Source: Methylobacterium sp. J-088
Lineage (GTDB): Bacteria; Pseudomonadota; Alphaproteobacteria; Rhizobiales; Beijerinckiaceae
Assembly: GCF_022829295.1 (NCBI RefSeq)
Contig: NZ_JAKSYH010000251.1
Span: forward strand, 1-64,000
Reading direction: 5' to 3'
DNA length: 64,000 nt
Made by a program: the position numbers and the translations under genes. Of the stretch, positions 43,372 to 51,746 are shown piece after piece. The notes beneath the pieces are model-generated. The model had not been told where the DNA came from. It searched no databases and was given only the letters and a program-made list of their open reading frames with translations. Numbering within the stretch: position 1 is the stretch's first letter; every line of letters begins with the position of its first letter.

Positions 43372-44694
43372 ATGCACAGCCAACACGGCCTCACGCCGCG
43401 CCTGAAGCCGCTCTCGGCCCGACGCTCGACCACCCTCTCGGTGCTCGATATCGGAACGAGCAAAGTGGTCTGCCTCATCGCCGAGCTGCAGCCCGCCGAA
43501 GCGCTCTCCACGCTGCGCGGCCGCACGCACCTCGCGCGCATCATCGGCATCGGCCATCAGCGCTCGCTCGGGCTGAAGGGCGGCGCCATCGTGGATCTCG
43601 CCGCCGCCGAGGGCGCGATCCGTCAGGCGGTCCACGCCGCCGAGCGGATGGCCAAGGTCGAGGTCCAGTCGGTCATCGTCAATATGTCGGGCGGCCGGCT
43701 CGCCTCGCAGCATTTCCAGGCGCGGGTGAACGTCCGCTCCGGCACCGTCACGGGCAGCGATGTCGAGCGGGTGCTCGAGACCGCGAGCGCCCACGGCGTC
43801 AGCCCCGGCCGGGCCGTGCTCCATGCCCTGCCGACCGGCTACGCGCTGGACGGGCAGGGCGCGGTGATCGACCCGTCGGGCATGATCGGCGAGGCGCTGA
43901 GCGTCGATCTGCACGTCGTCACCAGCGAGTTGGCCGCGGCCCGCAACGTCATGCTGGCGGTGGAGCATTGCCATCTCGGGGTCGAGGCGGTGATCGCCAC
44001 GCCCTACGCGGCCGGCCTCTCGGCTCTGGTCGACGACGAGGCCGAGATGGGCGTCTGCGTGGTCGATATGGGCGGTGGCACGACCAGCGTCGGCGTGTTC
44101 TCGGGCGGGCACCTCGTCCATGCGGACGCGGTGGCGGTCGGCGGCCACCACGTCACCATGGATATTGCCCGTGGGCTCTCGACCCGCATGGCGGCGGCCG
44201 AGCGGCTGAAGACCCTCTACGGCTCGGCCCTCTCAACCCCCTCCGACGACCGGGACATGATCGCGGTCCACGGCGTCGGCGAGGACGAGGGCGAGGCCCC
44301 GGCGCACATCCCGCGCTCGCAGCTCGTGCGGATCATCAAGCCGCGGGTCGAGGAGGTGATCGAGCTGGTGCGCGACCGGCTGCGCGAGGCCGGCTTCGCG
44401 GCGCAGGCCGGCCGGCGGGTGGTGCTCACCGGCGGCGCCAGCCAGCTCGTCGGCCTGCCGGAGGTCGCCCGCCGCGTCCTCCAGGGTCAGGTGCGGATCG
44501 GCCGCCCCCTCGGGATCCGCGGCCTGCCGGAAGCCGCCAAGGGCCCGGCCTTCTCGGCGGCGGTCGGTCTGCTGGTCTACCCGCAGGTCGCCCATGCCGA
44601 GCATTTCGAGCCGCGGGGGCACGGCGCCTTCGCGGCCACCGGAACCGACAACTACCTGAACCGGGTCGGCCGCTGGCTCCGGGACAGCTTCTAG
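43372..44694 (+). CDS. ftsA: Cell division protein FtsA
   Basis: A 440-residue actin-fold ATPase that tethers FtsZ to the membrane. VLDIGTSKVVCLIAE is phosphate loop 1, CVVDMGGGTTSVGVF is phosphate loop 2, and VVLTGGASQLVGLPEVA is the adenosine segment. The SHS2/1C domain lies between. The C-terminal NRVGRWLRDSF is an amphipathic membrane-targeting helix. ATG at 43372 is preferred; a TTG four codons upstream is in frame. Confidence 0.95.
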   Translation: MHSQHGLTPRLKPLSARRSTTLSVLDIGTSKVVCLIAELQPAEALSTLRGRTHLARIIGIGHQRSLGLKGGAIVDLAAAEGAIRQAVHAAERMAKVEVQSVIVNMSGGRLASQHFQARVNVRSGTVTGSDVERVLETASAHGVSPGRAVLHALPTGYALDGQGAVIDPSGMIGEALSVDLHVVTSELAAARNVMLAVEHCHLGVEAVIATPYAAGLSALVDDEAEMGVCVVDMGGGTTSVGVFSGGHLVHADAVAVGGHHVTMDIARGLSTRMAAAERLKTLYGSALSTPSDDRDMIAVHGVGEDEGEAPAHIPRSQLVRIIKPRVEEVIELVRDRLREAGFAAQAGRRVVLTGGASQLVGLPEVARRVLQGQVRIGRPLGIRGLPEAAKGPAFSAAVGLLVYPQVAHAEHFEPRGHGAFAATGTDNYLNRVGRWLRDSF

Positions 44695-44781
44695 GTTTCG
44701 CCCCCACCCCACGGGTGGGTCGAAGAGAATCCGGCGCCGCGGCGTCGCACGGACAGCACAGTTAGCGAGAGGCTCGACACC

Positions 44782-46524
44782 ATGGCCATCACCCTCCAGG
44801 CGCCGGACATCCGGGAACTGAAGCCCCGCATCACCGTCTTCGGCGTCGGTGGCGCCGGCGGCAACGCGGTCAACAACATGATTGAGTCGGGCCTGCTCGG
44901 CTGCGAGTTCGTCGTGGCCAACACCGACGCGCAGGCGCTCACCTCCTCGAAGGCCGAGCGGGTGATCCAGATGGGTCTGGGCGTGACCCAGGGCCTCGGC
45001 GCCGGCTCGCACCCGGAGGTCGGCTCGGCCGCCGCCGACGAGGTGATCGACGAGATCCGCGATCAGCTCTCGGGCGCGCACATGTGCTTCATCACCGCCG
45101 GCATGGGCGGCGGCACCGGCACCGGTGCGGCCCCGGTCATCGCCCGGGCGGCCCGCGACATGGGCATCCTGACGGTCGGCGTCGTGACCAAGCCGTTCCA
45201 GTTCGAGGGCGTCCGCCGGATGCGGACCGCCGAGAGCGGCATCCAGGAGTTGCAGGCCGCGGTCGACACCCTGATCGTGATCCCGAACCAGAACCTGTTC
45301 CGGGTCGCCAACGAGAAGACCACCTTCGCGGACGCCTTCGCGATGGCCGACCAGGTGCTCTACTCGGGCGTCGCCTGCATCACCGACCTGATGGTGAAGG
45401 AGGGTCTCATCAACCTCGACTTCGCCGACGTGCGGGCGATCATGCGCGGCATGGGCAAGGCCATGATGGGCACCGGCGAGGCGTCGGGCGAGAAGCGCGC
45501 CAACCGCGCCGCGGAGGCCGCCATCGCCAACCCGCTCCTCGACGATGTCTCGATGAAGGGCGCCCGCGGCCTGCTGATCTCGATCACCGGCGGCTCGGAC
45601 CTGACCCTCTACGAGCTCGACGAGGCCGCCACCCGCATCCGCGAGGAGGTCGATCAGGACGCCAACATCATCCTGGGCGCCACCTTCGACGAGAGCCTGG
45701 ACGGCATCATCCGCGTGTCGGTGGTCGCCACCGGCATCGAGCCGGCCCTGATCTCGGCGAACTCGCCCAACAACCCGGCCATCGCCGAGACCGAGCAGCG
45801 TATCGCCGAGGTTGCCGAGCGCCTGCGCGCCGAGGCCCGTACGCGCGCCGCCTCGCCGGTGCCGAGCATCCGTACCGAATCGGTCGCTCCGGCCCCCATC
45901 ACCAGCCAGATGCCGGCCCCCGCACCGCTTCAGGCCCCCGAGATGCGGTCCGAGTCGCTGGTCAACCGCGAGCCCGCCGCCCCGATGAACCGCGACGACG
46001 TGGTGCTCGCTCCGGTCCAGCCCCGCGCTGCGGCCCACTTCACCCCGCCGCCCGCGCCGCTGCCGGCTGAGCCCGCGCCGCAGTACCAGTCAGGCCCGTT
46101 CGTGCCGCCGCGCCCGGCCGCTCCGGGCGGCACGCCCCTCGCCCGCGCCCCGCGCATGCCGCAGATTCACGAGTTGCCGCCGATCGCCCAGAACCAGATC
46201 CTGGCCAATCGCGCGGCGGAGGAGTCGGCTCCGGAATCGAAGCGGACCTCGCTCCTGCGGCGTCTGGCAACGGTGGGCTTCGGCGGCCGGCGCGACGAGA
46301 TCGAGGGCGCTCCCGCGGCCCGCGCCAACCCGGCCGCGCCGCTGCCCCAGATGGCGCAGCCCCACGTGCCGCCGGCCCCGCGCGCTCCGGTCACGCCGGC
46401 AGTCCCGCAATACCGTCCGGCCCAGGGCCATCTCGACGCCCAGGGCCGTGTCGCGCCCCAGAGCCGGATGATGGACGACGACCAGCTGGAGATCCCGGCT
46501 TTCCTCCGCCGTCAGGCGAATTAA
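44782..46524 (+). CDS. ftsZ: Cell division GTPase FtsZ
   Basis: A 580-residue tubulin homologue forming the division ring. ITVFGVGGAGGNAVNNM starts the GTPase domain, the tubulin signature GGGTGTGAAP lies near residue 110, and NLDFADVRAIM is the T7 region. After about residue 320 a long Pro/Ala-rich linker of some 230 residues follows. The conserved C-terminal peptide DQLEIPAFLRRQ binds FtsA and regulators. The long linker is typical of alphaproteobacteria. A hairpin terminator lies 27 bases downstream. Confidence 0.97.
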   Translation: MAITLQAPDIRELKPRITVFGVGGAGGNAVNNMIESGLLGCEFVVANTDAQALTSSKAERVIQMGLGVTQGLGAGSHPEVGSAAADEVIDEIRDQLSGAHMCFITAGMGGGTGTGAAPVIARAARDMGILTVGVVTKPFQFEGVRRMRTAESGIQELQAAVDTLIVIPNQNLFRVANEKTTFADAFAMADQVLYSGVACITDLMVKEGLINLDFADVRAIMRGMGKAMMGTGEASGEKRANRAAEAAIANPLLDDVSMKGARGLLISITGGSDLTLYELDEAATRIREEVDQDANIILGATFDESLDGIIRVSVVATGIEPALISANSPNNPAIAETEQRIAEVAERLRAEARTRAASPVPSIRTESVAPAPITSQMPAPAPLQAPEMRSESLVNREPAAPMNRDDVVLAPVQPRAAAHFTPPPAPLPAEPAPQYQSGPFVPPRPAAPGGTPLARAPRMPQIHELPPIAQNQILANRAAEESAPESKRTSLLRRLATVGFGGRRDEIEGAPAARANPAAPLPQMAQPHVPPAPRAPVTPAVPQYRPAQGHLDAQGRVAPQSRMMDDDQLEIPAFLRRQAN

Positions 46525-46550
46525 TCAGCCGCTGCACTGCGGCAACGGGG

Positions 46551-46577
46551 AAGGCCGGCGGGTGACCGCCGGCCTTT
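46551..46577 (+). terminator. Hairpin terminator after ftsZ
   Basis: GGCCGGCGG pairs perfectly with CCGCCGGCC across GTGA, extended by AA/TT, and is followed by a short T run. It probably closes the dcw transcript. Confidence 0.75.
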
Positions 46578-46961
46578 CGCGTTCCACATATTCAACTTCA
46601 GGTTAGCGCTGCCGCGGACTTTGGCGCTCCGGAAGATGCTTGAGCTGTGGGAAGCGGGGACTCGTGGTGTATCCATGACACAGATCGGCCGTGGGTTAGC
46701 CACGCGTTAACCACTTTTTAAGCCCTTGATCACACTGCATTTTACATCTCCCGGACCGCAAGCGTGTCTGTAACAGAGCGTAAGAATCCGTGATTTGGCT
46801 GCCCTGTGCGGTGCAGTTATAGAAGCATCAAGACCGACGAGACATGCATCGGGATACAACCTGATCGCGTGAGCAGGGGCATCAAGCAGCGGACGGATCA
46901 GTCGGTGTTCGCCCATTCCCCGTTGGAATGGCGGAGCCTGATCGCGGCCGGGGGCTAAGGA
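46578..46961. other. Promoter region of lpxC
   Basis: No gene supported. This stretch is AT-richer than its surroundings and contains a CtrA-like site at 46707-46722 and a second GTTAGCCACG-type stretch just before it. The lpxC ATG follows a TAAGGA ribosome site. Confidence 0.45.
46707..46722. promoter_or_regulatory. CtrA-like binding site between ftsZ and lpxC
   Basis: TTAA, seven bases, TTAA (TTAACCACTTTTTAAG) matches the TTAA-N7-TTAA form bound by the alphaproteobacterial cell-cycle regulator CtrA. It is noncoding and upstream of lpxC. One site by sequence alone is weak evidence. Confidence 0.4.
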
Positions 46962-47909
46962 ATGCGAACGCTGAAACAGACGACCCTCAAAGGGCCGGCG
47001 ACTCTCTCGGGCATCGGGGTTCATTCCGGGAACCCCGCCGAGATCACGCTCAGGCCCGCACCCGCCAATCACGGTATTGCTTTCCTCCGCACCGGTACGC
47101 CCCACGGCAATGACCGCCTGATCAACGCGCATCACGCACTCGTTTCCGCCACCGAGCTCTGCACCGTCCTGGGCGACGTCGAGACGGGTGCGGTGGCCAC
47201 CGTCGAGCATCTGATGTCCGCGCTCTACGGGCTGGGCGTCGACAACGCCCTGATCGAGATCGACGGGCCCGAGATGCCCATTCTCGACGGCTCCGCACTT
47301 CCCTTCGTGCAGGCGATCGATCAGGTCGGGATCGCCGCCTGCGGGGCGCCCCGGCGCTGGCTCAAGGTGCTGCAACACGTCCGCATCGAGACCGGCCGGT
47401 CCTTCGCGGAACTTCGGCCGATCGACCGGGGCTTCCGCCTCGATGTGGAAATCGATTTTGAGAGCCCGGTGATCGGCCGCTCGCGCCGGGCCATGGATCT
47501 CTCTCCCGCCACCTACCGCCGTGAGATCGCGGGCGCCCGCACCTTCGGGATGATGCGGGACGTGGAGCGGTACTGGAAGGCGGGCTTCGCCCTCGGCGCC
47601 TCCCTGGAGAACACCGTGGCGGTCGGCGAGACCGCGGTGGTCAACCCCGAAGGCCTGCGCTTCCCGGACGAGTTCGTCCGCCACAAGATCCTGGACGCGA
47701 TCGGCGACCTCGCCTTGGCCGGCCTGCCGATCCAAGGTGCGTACCGCTCCTATTGCGGCGGCCACCGGATGAATGTCGGCGTCCTCTCCGCCCTTCTGGC
47801 CGACCGGGCCAATTACGCGATCGTCGAGGCGCAGGGCCCGCGCCGCGAGACCGTCCTCTCGGAACTCGGCGTCGGTTTGGGGGTCGCCGCCTTCGCGGGC
47901 GACCTCTGA
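46962..47909 (+). CDS. lpxC: UDP-3-O-acyl-GlcNAc deacetylase
   Basis: A 315-residue zinc amidase for the committed step of lipid A synthesis. TLKGPATLSGIGVHSG begins the protein, VEHLMSALYGLGVDNA carries the first zinc histidine, DEFVRHKILDAIGDLALAG carries the second histidine and the aspartate, and GGHRMN the general acid/base region. It sits after ftsZ as in many alpha- and gammaproteobacteria. A small CTGTGG/CCACAG hairpin follows the stop. Confidence 0.95.
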   Translation: MRTLKQTTLKGPATLSGIGVHSGNPAEITLRPAPANHGIAFLRTGTPHGNDRLINAHHALVSATELCTVLGDVETGAVATVEHLMSALYGLGVDNALIEIDGPEMPILDGSALPFVQAIDQVGIAACGAPRRWLKVLQHVRIETGRSFAELRPIDRGFRLDVEIDFESPVIGRSRRAMDLSPATYRREIAGARTFGMMRDVERYWKAGFALGASLENTVAVGETAVVNPEGLRFPDEFVRHKILDAIGDLALAGLPIQGAYRSYCGGHRMNVGVLSALLADRANYAIVEAQGPRRETVLSELGVGLGVAAFAGDL

Positions 47910-48099
47910 CGATCAACCTGTGGTCCGCAAGCCACAGTCGGCGATCGTTCCGTACCGCCTCAGCCTTGCCGCTTTCGTGCCCGAATCAAACGTCACGGTT
48001 TAACGGTCCGTGAACGGCGGGTTCGGCTCAGAAGGCCGGATCCACGCACGCGATGGCATGACGGCGCGGGATGGCGCCGCTTCCGGGAAAGAGCGCCAG

Positions 48100-48981
48100 A
48101 TGCCTGTCACCATTCGTTACCGCCGGGCGGCAGCCTTCGCGGCGCCTCTCGTGGCCATCCTCGGCCTCGGCCTGGGCGGCTGCGATTTCGACCCGACCAA
48201 TCTGTTCTCCGAGAAGTACAAGCCCGAGGTCGTTCCGGACATCCCGGCTGACAAGCTCTACAGCGATGGCTTGGCCAAGCTTGAAGACAGCGACTACGAC
48301 GGCGCGGTCAAGAAGTTCGACAGCCTCGACAAGCAGTACCAGTATTCCGAGTGGTCCCGGAAGGCGCTGCTCATGACGGCCTACGCGAACTATGAGGGCC
48401 AGAAGTACGACGACGCGATCAGCGCCTCGAAGCGCTACCTGCAGCGGCACCCGGCCAGCAAGGATGCGGCCTACGCGCAGTACCTGATGGCAATGTCGAA
48501 CTACAAGCAGATCCCGGATGTGACCCGCGATCAGGAGCGATCCGAGAAGGCGCTGACGGCCCTTCAGGAACTGGTCCAGAAGTATCCGACCTCGGAATAC
48601 GCGATCGACGCGAAGGCGAAGATCCAGATCACCCGCGACCAGCTCGCCGGCAAGGAGATGGAAGTCGGGCGCTTCTACCTGGAGCGGCGCAACTTCCCGG
48701 CGGCGATCAACCGCTTCCGTGACGTGGTCTCCAAGTACCAGACCACCCGCCACGCCGAAGAGGCGCTGGAGCGCCTGACCGAAGCCTACTGGGCGCTCGG
48801 CATCACCCAGGAGGCGCAGAACGCCGCCGCGGTGCTCGGCCACAACTTCCCGGACAGTTCCTGGTACAAGGACGCGCACGCGCTCCTCGCCCAGAACGGG
48901 CTCGAGCCGCGGGAGGAGAAGGCCTCGTTCCTGTCGAAGATCTACCGCTCGGTTGCGGGCAAGACGGCCTCGGCCGAGTGA
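48100..48981 (+). CDS. bamD: Outer-membrane assembly lipoprotein BamD
   Basis: A 293-residue lipoprotein of the Bam complex that inserts beta-barrel proteins, including the two receptors here. The signal peptide ends in the lipobox LGGC with Cys near residue 28. TPR repeats follow: DKLYSDGLAKLEDSDYDGAV, AYANYEGQKYDDAISASKRYLQRHP and AEEALERLTEAYWALG. An upstream in-frame GTG at 48010 would bury the signal peptide, so ATG 48100 (after GGGAAAGAG) is chosen. Confidence 0.93.
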   Translation: MPVTIRYRRAAAFAAPLVAILGLGLGGCDFDPTNLFSEKYKPEVVPDIPADKLYSDGLAKLEDSDYDGAVKKFDSLDKQYQYSEWSRKALLMTAYANYEGQKYDDAISASKRYLQRHPASKDAAYAQYLMAMSNYKQIPDVTRDQERSEKALTALQELVQKYPTSEYAIDAKAKIQITRDQLAGKEMEVGRFYLERRNFPAAINRFRDVVSKYQTTRHAEEALERLTEAYWALGITQEAQNAAAVLGHNFPDSSWYKDAHALLAQNGLEPREEKASFLSKIYRSVAGKTASAE

Positions 48982-49010
48982 ACAAGCGGTTTGACCCGCT
49001 TTCCGGGTTT

Positions 49011-49106
49011 CCAAAGGGCTTCAGCCCTTTGGCGGGTACACAGAGCAGCGCCCTGAGATATTCATCAGGGCCCCGCCCGGGACCTGCGAAAGGTCTCGAC
49101 CTTTCG
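49011..49106. repeat. Palindromic repeat cluster after bamD
   Basis: Three hairpins in a row: CCAAAGGGCT/AGCCCTTTGG (49011-49032), CCCTGA/TCAGGG (49051-49070) and CGAAAGGTC/GACCTTTCG (49087-49106). The stretch 49066-49106, read on the reverse strand, matches 57275-57315 at 34 of 41 bases, and the first hairpin matches 57361-57382 at 20 of 22. It is a dispersed element sitting at the 3' end of a gene and could also terminate transcription. Confidence 0.75.
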
Positions 49107-49258
49107 AAACCCTGACCGGATAGGTCGACCGCCCCGAACACGTTGAGGCCCGGAGCGCCTGCTTCGGGCCTTTCCCATTGTGCGACGCATTTTTGGGGTG
49201 AATCAGCGGCGCCACGGCCTTATCTCTGCGGTCCCCTTCTGAGGAATGCCCCCGCCGC

Positions 49259-50932
49259 ATGCTGGCGCAGCTCGCGATCCGCGACATCGTTCTGATCGAC
49301 CGTCTCGAACTGAATTTCCGAACGGGCCTCAGCGTCCTGACCGGAGAGACGGGCGCGGGCAAATCGATCCTGCTCGACGCCTTCGCGCTGGCGCTGGGCG
49401 GGCGTGGCGATGGCCGCCTCGTCCGGCACGGCGAGGCGCAGGGCGTCGTCACCGCCGTGTTCGATCTGCCCCTGGACCATCCGGCTCGCCGGATTGCCAC
49501 GGAGGCCGAGATCGACACGGAGGGCGATCTGATCCTGCGCCGGACCCAGATGGCGGACGGACGCACCCGCGCCTTCGTCAACGACCAGCCGGTGGGCGTC
49601 CAGGTCCTGCGCGCGATCGGCGCGGCCCTGGTGGAGATCCACGGTCAGCACGACGACCGTGCGCTGGCCGATCCGGCCTCGCACCGGGCGATCCTCGACG
49701 CGTTCGGCGGCCTGCAGGGCCAGCTCACCAAGGTCGCGGCGGCCGCCCGCGCGGTCCGCACCGCCCGATCCGACCTCGCCGAGCACCGCGCTCGGGTGGA
49801 GGCGGCCCGGAAGGAGGCCGATTTCCTGCGCCACGCCGTGGAGGAGCTGGCTGCACTCGCGCCGAAGCCCGGTGAGGAGGCTCAGCTCGCCGAGCGCCGC
49901 AGCATCATGCAGCAATCCGAGAAGGTCGCGCGCGAACTGAATGCGGCGCTGGAAGCGGTGGGCGGGACCCATTCCGGGGTACCCCATATCTCGGCCGCCC
50001 TGCGTAAGCTGGAGCGCCGCGCATCGCAGCTCCCCGCCCTCGTCGATCCCTGCGTCAACGCCCTCGACGCCGCGATCGTAGCCCTCGACGAGGCTCGAGC
50101 CGTGCTTGACGCCGCGGTGGCGGAGACCGAGTTCGATCCCCGCGATCTCGAGCGGGTGGAGGAACGGCTGTTCGCCCTGCGGGCGGCCGCCCGCAAATAC
50201 GACGTCGCGGCCGACGATCTTGCGGCGCTTGCCGAGCGCTATGCCGGCGACGTTGCGGCGATCGATGCCGGGGAAGCGGCACTGGCAGGCCTCGAACAGA
50301 CTCTTGCCACCGCGGAGGCTGCCTATGCCGAGGCCGCCGAAAAGCTCAGTGCCGGTCGCCGCCGCGCCGCCAAGCAGCTCGACGCCGCCGTGAAGGCCGA
50401 GCTGCCCCCCTTGAAGCTCGAGCGCGCCCGATTCATCACCGAGATCGTCACCGACCCGGAATCGCGCGATCCGGCCGGCACCGACCGGGTCGAGTTCTGG
50501 GCGCAGACCAATCCCGGCACCAAGCCCGGACCGATGATGAAGGTCGCCTCGGGCGGCGAGTTGTCGCGGTTCATGCTCGCCCTGAAGGTGGTGCTGGCCG
50601 ATAAGGGCTCGGCCCCGACCCTGATCTTCGACGAGATCGACACCGGCGTCGGCGGTGCTGTTGCGGATGCCATCGGGCTGCGCCTGGCACGCCTGGCCGC
50701 GAACGTACAGGTTGTCGCCGTCACCCATGCGCCGCAGGTCGCGGCTCGCGCGGAGACGCATTTCCTTATCGCGAAGGCACCCGTGAAAGGGGCCGGCCGT
50801 GTCGCAACGCGGGTCGCCAGCCTTCCCGTGGCCGAGCGCCGGGAGGAGATCGCCCGGATGCTCGCGGGGGCAACAGTGACCGATGAAGCCCGCGCGGCGG
50901 CTGCGCGGCTTCTTCAGGGCGCCGACGGTTAA
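49259..50932 (+). CDS. recN: DNA repair protein RecN
   Basis: A 557-residue SMC-like ATPase acting in double-strand-break repair. LAQLAIRDIVLIDRLEL begins the protein and GETGAGKSILLDA is the Walker A. Two coiled-coil arms lie around residues 155-360. The SMC signature is ASGGELSRFMLALK, Walker B is LIFDEIDTGVGG and THAPQVAA follows. The gene closes the ftsZ-lpxC-bamD-recN core series. Confidence 0.95.
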   Translation: MLAQLAIRDIVLIDRLELNFRTGLSVLTGETGAGKSILLDAFALALGGRGDGRLVRHGEAQGVVTAVFDLPLDHPARRIATEAEIDTEGDLILRRTQMADGRTRAFVNDQPVGVQVLRAIGAALVEIHGQHDDRALADPASHRAILDAFGGLQGQLTKVAAAARAVRTARSDLAEHRARVEAARKEADFLRHAVEELAALAPKPGEEAQLAERRSIMQQSEKVARELNAALEAVGGTHSGVPHISAALRKLERRASQLPALVDPCVNALDAAIVALDEARAVLDAAVAETEFDPRDLERVEERLFALRAAARKYDVAADDLAALAERYAGDVAAIDAGEAALAGLEQTLATAEAAYAEAAEKLSAGRRRAAKQLDAAVKAELPPLKLERARFITEIVTDPESRDPAGTDRVEFWAQTNPGTKPGPMMKVASGGELSRFMLALKVVLADKGSAPTLIFDEIDTGVGGAVADAIGLRLARLAANVQVVAVTHAPQVAARAETHFLIAKAPVKGAGRVATRVASLPVAERREEIARMLAGATVTDEARAAAARLLQGADG

Positions 50933-51048
50933 CTGACAGGTAAGCTTAACCGTCGGTTCACGGTAACGGTTCGTTAACCATTCTTGGTGACTCTCTTGCC
51001 ATCCCGGCGCCGCAGCGGTTTGGAGCGGCCGAAGGACGAGAGGGAGCC

Positions 51049-51249
51049 ATGAAGCTGTCAGGCGTCGATTCCGAGGACCTTTCGCACGTGGGACAGAATC
51101 CGAAGCGGACGATCGATACGCGTCGGCTGGGTCTCTCGCTGCGCACGGTCTATGAAGGCAGTGTCGACACGCAGCCGATCACCGACACCCATGTCGAGCT
51201 GCTCCTGCGCCTGCGCCAGAAGGAGCGGGAGCTGCGCCGGGCCGGGTAG
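51049..51249 (+). CDS. Small NepR-like protein (candidate anti-sigma factor)
   Basis: A 66-residue protein with an excellent GAGGGAG ribosome site seven bases before the ATG. The segment RRLGLSLRTVYEGSVDTQPITDTHVELLLRLRQKE resembles NepR in the order lG..LR..Y...v..P.......LL..L, given here in shortened form. NepR proteins are short helical anti-sigma factors that hold EcfG in the alphaproteobacterial general stress response. The phyR and ecfG genes that normally accompany nepR are absent, so this would be an orphan paralogue. Recognition is by pattern only. Confidence 0.5.
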   Translation: MKLSGVDSEDLSHVGQNPKRTIDTRRLGLSLRTVYEGSVDTQPITDTHVELLLRLRQKERELRRAG

Positions 51250-51271
51250 GGCGATCCCGCTCCCGAATGCC

Positions 51272-51517
51272 TCACCAGCGGCGCGCCCCCGGCCGCCGCC
51301 GATACTCGGCCGCTCGAATCAGGGTTAGGATCCGGTCGAGATCTTTCAGCAGATCCGCCTCCTCGCGCCGCGCTGCCGCGGCTGCATCCGGATCGCCACT
51401 GAACTTCTGACGCGCCTGCGCGAGGGTCAGGGCGCGCTCCACCGCTTCCCGTTCGGCATGCAGGGCAAGCCAGTTCGGGTCAGTCTCCGTCGCTGAATCG
51501 GCGTTTTCGCCCACCAC
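51272..51517 (-). CDS. Small coiled-coil hypothetical protein
   Basis: An 81-residue charged protein, mostly helical: ALHAEREAVERALTLAQARQKF and ARREEADLLKDLDRILTLIRAAEY. No named domain. GTG start with GGGAAC just upstream. It lies between the NepR-like gene and the pst operon on the opposite strand. Confidence 0.5.
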   Translation of the reverse strand: MVGENADSATETDPNWLALHAEREAVERALTLAQARQKFSGDPDAAAAARREEADLLKDLDRILTLIRAAEYRRRPGARRW

Positions 51518-51595
51518 GGTTCCCAGTCCCTTCCCGTGCCGTTGCCGGTAGGAACGCGCGAGACCCGTGAACCGTGCCGCGCGACCTGCGACGCG

Positions 51596-51624
51596 ATGTC
51601 ATGCCGGTGTCATCTACCTGTCGT
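51596..51624 (+). promoter_or_regulatory. Pho box with three tandem repeats upstream of pstS
   Basis: ATGTCAT, GTGTCAT and CTGTCGT occur at 51596, 51607 and 51618, an exact 11-base period, separated by GCCG and CTAC. The consensus PhoB half-site is CTGTCAT with 11-base spacing. Position about 125 bases before the pstS ATG fits activation of the operon by the PhoB encoded at its end. Confidence 0.75.
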
Positions 51625-51746
51625 AACCGCGCAGCCATCGGGCGGCCGGCGCTGGATCTTTCACGGATCGGCCGCAAGGCTCTGCCGCGGGCATGAGCAT
51701 GCCGGCGGGGTGGCGCAGGCTCTTGCCCGACGGCAACGGAGATTCC

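Noticed and set aside
50925..50990. Several TTAAC motifs after recN as possible CtrA sites
   Set aside because: Spacing between the TTAA motifs does not fit the seven-base rule.
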